From positions 4,960,001-5,024,000 of the forward strand of contig NZ_CP024985.1 in the NCBI RefSeq assembly GCF_002803845.1: a stretch of 64,000 bases of DNA, in the 5' to 3' direction. Positions 60,720 through 64,000 of the stretch are shown in pieces. The notes below the pieces were generated by a model. That model did not search any database, had not been told where the DNA came from, and was given only the letters and a program-made list of their open reading frames with translations. Numbering within the stretch: position 1 is the stretch's first letter; each line of letters starts with the position of its first letter. Source of the DNA: Streptomyces lavendulae subsp. lavendulae. GTDB taxonomy: Bacteria; Actinomycetota; Actinomycetes; Streptomycetales; Streptomycetaceae. The translations under genes were made by a program, and so were the position numbers.

Positions 60720-61484
60720 GTGGTCCGTATCCGGGTTCTGGTGGTCGACGACCACCGCATCTTCGCCGAGTCTCTGGCAGCCGCGCTCGCGGCCGAGCCG
60801 GACGTGGACGTGTCCGCGGCCGGCAGTGGTCCGGCCGCCTCGCGCTGCCTCGAACGCGCGGCGGCCGAGGGCCGCCGCTTCGACGTGCTGCTCGTCGACG
60901 CCGACCTCGGCGCCGGCGCCGCCGTGCCCGCCCAGCGGGAGGCGGGCACCGCCCCGCCGCCGTCCGTCTCCGACGGGATCGCCCTGGTCGCGGGGGTGCG
61001 CGTGGCCCACCCCGGGGTCCGCACCGTGGTCCTCGCCGAGCGCGACGACCCCCGCCGGGCCGCGCTCGCCCTCCAGGCGGGGGCCTCCGGATGGGTGGCC
61101 AAGGACTGTTCCCTCTCGCGGCTGCTGGCCGTCGTCCGCGGAGTGCTGCGCGAGGAGACCCACCTGCCGCCCGCGCTGCTCACCGGGGTGCTGCGGGAGC
61201 TGACCGCGGCGCGCAAGCACCGCAGCGACAGCGAACGGCTCGTGGAGTCCCTCACCCCGCGCGAGCACGAGGTGCTGCGCTGCATGGTGGCGGGGCTGGG
61301 CCGCAAGGACGTGGCCGCCCGGCTGTTCCTCTCCCCGCACACCGTCCGCACCCACATGCAGAACGTGCTGGGCAAGCTCGGCGTGCACTCCACCCTGGCC
61401 GCCGTCGCGCTGGCCCGGCGGGCCGGGGTGCGCCCGGCGGAACTATCCGGGGATGTTGTCGAACGGAGCGGTCAACTGGCGTAG
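60720..61484 (+). CDS. LuxR/NarL-type response regulator, orphan
   Basis: A 254-residue response regulator. The receiver has the acidic pair (VLVVDDHRIFAESL), a phospho-acceptor strand FDVLLVDADLG and the conserved Lys (GWVAKD), so phosphorylation is possible, unlike the regulator upstream of galE. A Gly/Ala/Pro-rich insertion follows the Asp strand. The C-terminal HTH is LTPREHEVLRCMVAGLGRKD / VAARLFLSPHTVRTHMQNVL. The GTG at 60720 has GGGGG upstream. No kinase is adjacent. Its last 42 bp overlap the end of the convergent tamR gene. Confidence 0.9.
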   Translation: MVRIRVLVVDDHRIFAESLAAALAAEPDVDVSAAGSGPAASRCLERAAAEGRRFDVLLVDADLGAGAAVPAQREAGTAPPPSVSDGIALVAGVRVAHPGVRTVVLAERDDPRRAALALQAGASGWVAKDCSLSRLLAVVRGVLREETHLPPALLTGVLRELTAARKHRSDSERLVESLTPREHEVLRCMVAGLGRKDVAARLFLSPHTVRTHMQNVLGKLGVHSTLAAVALARRAGVRPAELSGDVVERSGQLA

Positions 61485-61940
61485 CAGCCCGGCGAGATCG
61501 CCGCGCTGGGCCGTGGAGAGCTGGGCCAGGATCGCGCGTTCCTGGGCCAGCAGCCCGGCGAGCGACTGGTCGGCGCGGTCGCGCCCCTCGGGGGTGAGCC
61601 GGACCAGGACCCCGCGCCGGTCGCTGGGGTCGGGCAGCCGTTCGACCAGGCCCTTCTTCGCGAGCCGGTCGATGCGGTTGGTCATGGTGCCCGAGGTGAC
61701 CAGGGTCTGCGTCAGCAGCTGGCCGGGGGAGAGCTGGTAGGGCGCGCCCGCGCGCCGCAGGGAGGTCAGCACGTCGAACTCCCACGGCTCCAGGCCGTGC
61801 TCGGAGAAGGCCAGCCTGCGGGCACGGTCGAGGTGGCGCGCGAGCCGGCTGACGCGGCTGAGCACCTCAAGCGGTTCCACGTCGAGGTCAGGGCGCTCTC
61901 GCCGCCATGCCGCGACCAGTCGGTCGACCTCGTCCTCCAT
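61443..61940 (-). CDS. tamR: MarR family regulator TamR
   Basis: A 165-residue MarR/SlyA winged-helix regulator: VDRLVAAWRRERPDLDVEPL extended helix 1 as in the UrtR/TamR subgroup, DVLTSLRRAG, LSPGQLLTQTLVTSGTMTNR recognition helix, and the wing DPSDRRGVLVRLT. In S. coelicolor TamR binds trans-aconitate, citrate and related acids and represses tam, aconitase and other citrate-cycle genes. The divergent neighbour here is a trans-aconitate methyltransferase and three operator-like repeats lie between them, so the assignment is strong. ATG at 61940. Confidence 0.9.
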   Translation of the reverse strand: MEDEVDRLVAAWRRERPDLDVEPLEVLSRVSRLARHLDRARRLAFSEHGLEPWEFDVLTSLRRAGAPYQLSPGQLLTQTLVTSGTMTNRIDRLAKKGLVERLPDPSDRRGVLVRLTPEGRDRADQSLAGLLAQERAILAQLSTAQRGDLAGLLRQLTAPFDNIPG

Positions 61941-61960
61941 GCCGATCAGTGTAAGGGGTC

Positions 61961-62004
61961 TGTCGATGTGAAGTCTCTTCAAATCGAGAATCTTGACATC
62001 GAGA
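61961..62004. promoter_or_regulatory. cluster of TamR-type operator repeats
   Basis: TCTTGACATCGAGA (61991-62004) and TCTTCAAATCGAGA (61976-61989) are 12/14 identical direct repeats 15 bp apart. A third related copy lies on the other strand at 61961-61974. Each is a degenerate dyad of the TCTTGAYRTCGAGA type bound by TamR-class MarR proteins. They lie between the divergent tamR and tam starts. Confidence 0.7.
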
Positions 62005-62083
62005 TACATCAGGTCGACCATGGGAGAGGAGGGGGCCGCAGCGGCCTCCGCTTCCGACCGCCCACCGGCAGGGAGGCTCGACC

Positions 62084-62950
62084 ATGCATTCCGACACCGC
62101 ACCGGACGCGCGGCACACCGCATCCGGCGCCGCCGCGCCGCAGACGCCCACCTGGGACCCCGGCCAGTACCTCCGCCACGCGGACCACCGCGCACGGCCC
62201 TTCCTGGACCTGCTCGCCCGCGTCGGCGCGCTCCCCACCGCCCCCGCCCGCATCGCCGACCTCGGCTGCGGCCCCGGCAACGTCACCGCGCTGCTCACCG
62301 GCCGCTGGCCCGACGCCCGCATCACCGGCTACGACCTCTCCCCGCAGATGCTGCGCCGCGCCGAGGAGGAGTACGCCGGCCCCACCCCCGGCGGCGGCAG
62401 CCTCGACTTCCGCCACGGCGACCTGGCCGACTGGGTGCCCGGGGAGCCGTACGACCTGATCGTCTCCAACGCGGCCCTGCAATGGGTGCCCGGCCACCCC
62501 GGCTCCTTCGCGCGCTGGATCGACGGCCTGCGGCCCGGCGGCACCTTCGCCTTCCAGGTCCCCGGCAACTTCACCGCACCCAGCCACCGGCTGCTCGCCG
62601 AACTGTGCGACACCCCGCGGTGGCGGGACCGGCTGGGGGGACTCGCCGCACGCCACACCGACACCCTCGAACCCGGCGAGTACCTCGACCGCCTCACCGG
62701 CCTCGGCTGCACGGCCGACGTGTGGGAGACCACCTACCACCAGCTGCTCCAGGGACCCGACCCGGTCCTCGACTGGGTCAAGGGAACCGCGCTGCGGCCC
62801 GTGCTCACCACCCTCGGCGACGACCGGCCGGCCGTCGACCGCTTCCTGGCCGAGTACCGCCGGGCGCTGCGCGAGGCCTACCCGCCCGGCCCCCGCGGCA
62901 CCGTCTTCCCCTTCCGCCGCGTCTTCGCCGTCGCGCGCAAGGAGGCCTGA
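62084..62950 (+). CDS. tam: trans-aconitate 2-methyltransferase
   Basis: A 288-residue SAM methyltransferase that esterifies trans-aconitate, an inhibitor of aconitase, to detoxify it. WDPGQYLRHADHRARPFLDL opening, SAM motif IADLGCGPGNVTALL at about residue 58, GYDLSPQMLRRAEE, DLIVSNAALQWVPGH and LRPGGTFAFQVPGN are family signatures. The N-terminus is extended by about 22 residues. GGGAGG lies 8 nt upstream of the ATG at 62084. It is divergent from tamR and followed by a glyoxalase remnant. Confidence 0.93.
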   Translation: MHSDTAPDARHTASGAAAPQTPTWDPGQYLRHADHRARPFLDLLARVGALPTAPARIADLGCGPGNVTALLTGRWPDARITGYDLSPQMLRRAEEEYAGPTPGGGSLDFRHGDLADWVPGEPYDLIVSNAALQWVPGHPGSFARWIDGLRPGGTFAFQVPGNFTAPSHRLLAELCDTPRWRDRLGGLAARHTDTLEPGEYLDRLTGLGCTADVWETTYHQLLQGPDPVLDWVKGTALRPVLTTLGDDRPAVDRFLAEYRRALREAYPPGPRGTVFPFRRVFAVARKEA

Positions 62951-62952
62951 CC

Positions 62953-63057
62953 GTGCTGAGCGCCGTCGACCACGTACAGCTCGCCGCTCCCCCCGGCTCC
63001 GAGGACCCGGTCGGCAACCGGCTGGAGTTCCTGGAGCCGGACCCCGCACACACCTGA
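62953..63057 (+). pseudogene. VOC/glyoxalase family gene, internally deleted remnant
   Basis: A 34-codon frame, GTG at 62953 to TGA at 63057, preceded by GGAGG. The product reads SAVDHVQLAAPPGSE, the typical first beta strand of vicinal-oxygen-chelate proteins, followed at once by DPVGNRLEFLEPD, the typical last strand with the metal-ligand Glu. The roughly 85 residues in between are absent, the frame is kept and the native stop retained. It cannot fold as a VOC enzyme. It is only 2 bp downstream of tam, probably a former operon partner. Confidence 0.75.
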
Positions 63058-63077
63058 GCGGGGCCGGACCCCCGGGC

Positions 63078-63752
63078 TCAGTTCTTGCGGTGTCCCACCA
63101 GGCGGGGCCTGGCCTCCAGGTTCTCCAGCCCGTGCCAGGCCAGGTTCACCAGGTGCGCCGCCACCTCGGCCTTCTTCGGCCGCCGCGTCTCCAGCCACCA
63201 CTGCCCCGTCAGCGCGACCATCCCGACCAGCGCCTGCGCGTAGAGCGGGGCCAGCTTCGGATCGAAGCCCCGGGCCTTGAACTCCAGCCCGAGGATGTCC
63301 TCCACCTGCGTGGCGATATCGCTGATCAGCGAGGCGAAGGTGCCCGTCGACTGCGCCACGGGGGAGTCCCGCACCAGGATCCGGAAGCCGTCGGTGTAGT
63401 TCTCGATGTAGTCGAGCAGGGCGAACGCCGCCTGCTCCAGCAGCTCCCGCGGGTGCCCCGCCGTCAGCGCACCCGTCACCCCGTCCAGCAGCTGGCGCAT
63501 CTCGCGGTCCACGACCACCGCGTAGAGGCCCTCCTTGCCGCCGAAGTGCTCGTACACCACCGGCTTGGACACCCCGGCCTTCGCCGCGATCTCCTCCACC
63601 GAGGTGCCCTCGAAGCCCTTCTCCGCGAACAGGGTGCGGCCGATGTCCAGCAGTTGCTGACGCCGCTCGGCGCCCGTCATTCGGACCCGGCGACCTCGCC
63701 TGGGCTTGTCGTTGCTGGAACTGCTGCCGTCGATCGCCACGTCCCCCATCAT
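63078..63752 (-). CDS. TetR family regulator (coupled to desaturase)
   Basis: A 224-residue TetR regulator. After a basic N-terminus (DKPRRGRRVRMTGAERRQQL) comes the HTH with FEGTSVEEIAAKAGVSKPVV and YEHFGGKEGL, and a helical ligand domain (YIENYTDGFRILVRDSPVAQ). Start ATG 63752, with a second ATG immediately after. The start overlaps the stop of the upstream desaturase (ATGA), so translation is coupled and the regulator probably senses or controls membrane lipid unsaturation. That role is inference from context. Confidence 0.9.
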   Translation of the reverse strand: MMGDVAIDGSSSSNDKPRRGRRVRMTGAERRQQLLDIGRTLFAEKGFEGTSVEEIAAKAGVSKPVVYEHFGGKEGLYAVVVDREMRQLLDGVTGALTAGHPRELLEQAAFALLDYIENYTDGFRILVRDSPVAQSTGTFASLISDIATQVEDILGLEFKARGFDPKLAPLYAQALVGMVALTGQWWLETRRPKKAEVAAHLVNLAWHGLENLEARPRLVGHRKN

Positions 63753-63999
63753 GCCGCGTTCGTCGTCTTTTCCTTGCGCCGGGCGTCGATGCGCCCGTCC
63801 GACGGCCAGCGCACGTCCGAGGCCCAGCCCAGCCGCTCGAACCAGCGGATCAGCCGCGCGCTGGAATCGACCTGTCCGCGCAGCACACCGTGCCGGGCAG
63901 ACGTCGGGTCGGCGTGGTGCAGGTTGTGCCAGGACTCCCCGCACGACAGCACCGCGAGCCACCACACGTTGCCGCTGCGGTCCCGGGACCGGAACGGCC
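63749..63999 (-). CDS. acyl-CoA/fatty acid desaturase, C-terminal part (partial)
   Basis: About 83 C-terminal residues are visible. SGNVWWLAVLSCGESWHNLH continues HADPTSARHG and contains the third histidine box (HNLHHAD) of membrane-bound di-iron delta-9-type desaturases, followed by the usual QVDSSARLIRWFERLGWASD tail. The enzyme introduces a double bond into acyl chains to tune membrane fluidity. The gene continues beyond the right edge. The stop overlaps the TetR start by 4 nt. Confidence 0.9.
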   Translation of the reverse strand, partial: PFRSRDRSGNVWWLAVLSCGESWHNLHHADPTSARHGVLRGQVDSSARLIRWFERLGWASDVRWPSDGRIDARRKEKTTNAA

Positions 64000-64000
64000 G

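Overview
The window is a contiguous piece of a Streptomyces chromosome. The evidence is very high G+C with strong third-position GC bias, many GTG starts, and actinomycete or Streptomyces hallmark genes: an SsgA-like sporulation protein, the divisome protein SepX/GlpR, an Rpf-type muralytic protein, protein O-mannosyltransferase, TamR/Tam, and several small Streptomyces-only families. Gene content and order agree with what I remember of the S. coelicolor SCO3128-SCO3200 core region, so this is mostly conserved core chromosome, not an accessory island. There is one recent insertion sequence and two internally deleted gene remnants.

Layout. 1-10 kb: the 5' end of an unidentified gene, a small secreted protein, a lipoprotein, a cytochrome P450 with an LtrA membrane protein, a narK nitrate-transporter remnant, mscL, a SAF-domain protein, MTA phosphorylase, an FmdB-type zinc-ribbon protein and an MFS exporter with a long structured leader. 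10-21 kb: a cation/proton antiporter (probable CTG start), a penicillin-acylase-type hydrolase with a Gly-Thr repeat linker, 5-formyl-THF cyclo-ligase, then galU-glp-moaC-mog-GNAT-sepX and tRNA-Ala(CGC). 21-32 kb: family III CoA-transferase, GNAT, exonuclease III, a MerR regulator divergent from a three-gene monooxygenase/hydrolase/SDR operon, a small hydrophilic protein, and a tricorn protease. 32-39 kb: TetR-MMPL exporter, SsgA-like protein, an ECF-type nickel/cobalt uptake operon preceded by a Nur-like box, and a serine hydrolase.

39-47 kb: a penicillin-binding protein and the O-mannosyltransferase gene, separated by an IS481-family element inserted exactly at the mannosyltransferase stop codon; then rsmI, a zinc-ribbon protein and tatD. 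47-55 kb: a giant RpfB-like protein, rsmA (ksgA), ispE, an acyltransferase and an ABC-F ATPase. 55-64 kb: two adjacent membrane-anchored PQQ-type beta-propeller paralogues, galE flanked by two orphan LuxR-type regulators (one lacking the phospho-acceptor Asp), the divergent tamR/tam pair with a cluster of operator-like repeats, a VOC/glyoxalase remnant, and a TetR gene translationally coupled to a fatty acid desaturase that runs off the right edge.

Functional themes are envelope and division biology (glp/sepX, SsgA-like, PBP, Pmt, Rpf, mscL), small-molecule export and oxidation, metal uptake, and housekeeping RNA modification and isoprenoid precursor synthesis. I see no biosynthetic gene cluster, prophage, CRISPR array or defence island. 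The least ordinary signals are the enlarged Rpf protein, the IS481 stop-codon sharing and its start-site-sequestering hairpin, the two end-preserving gene deletions, and several strong palindromes without an assigned regulator.
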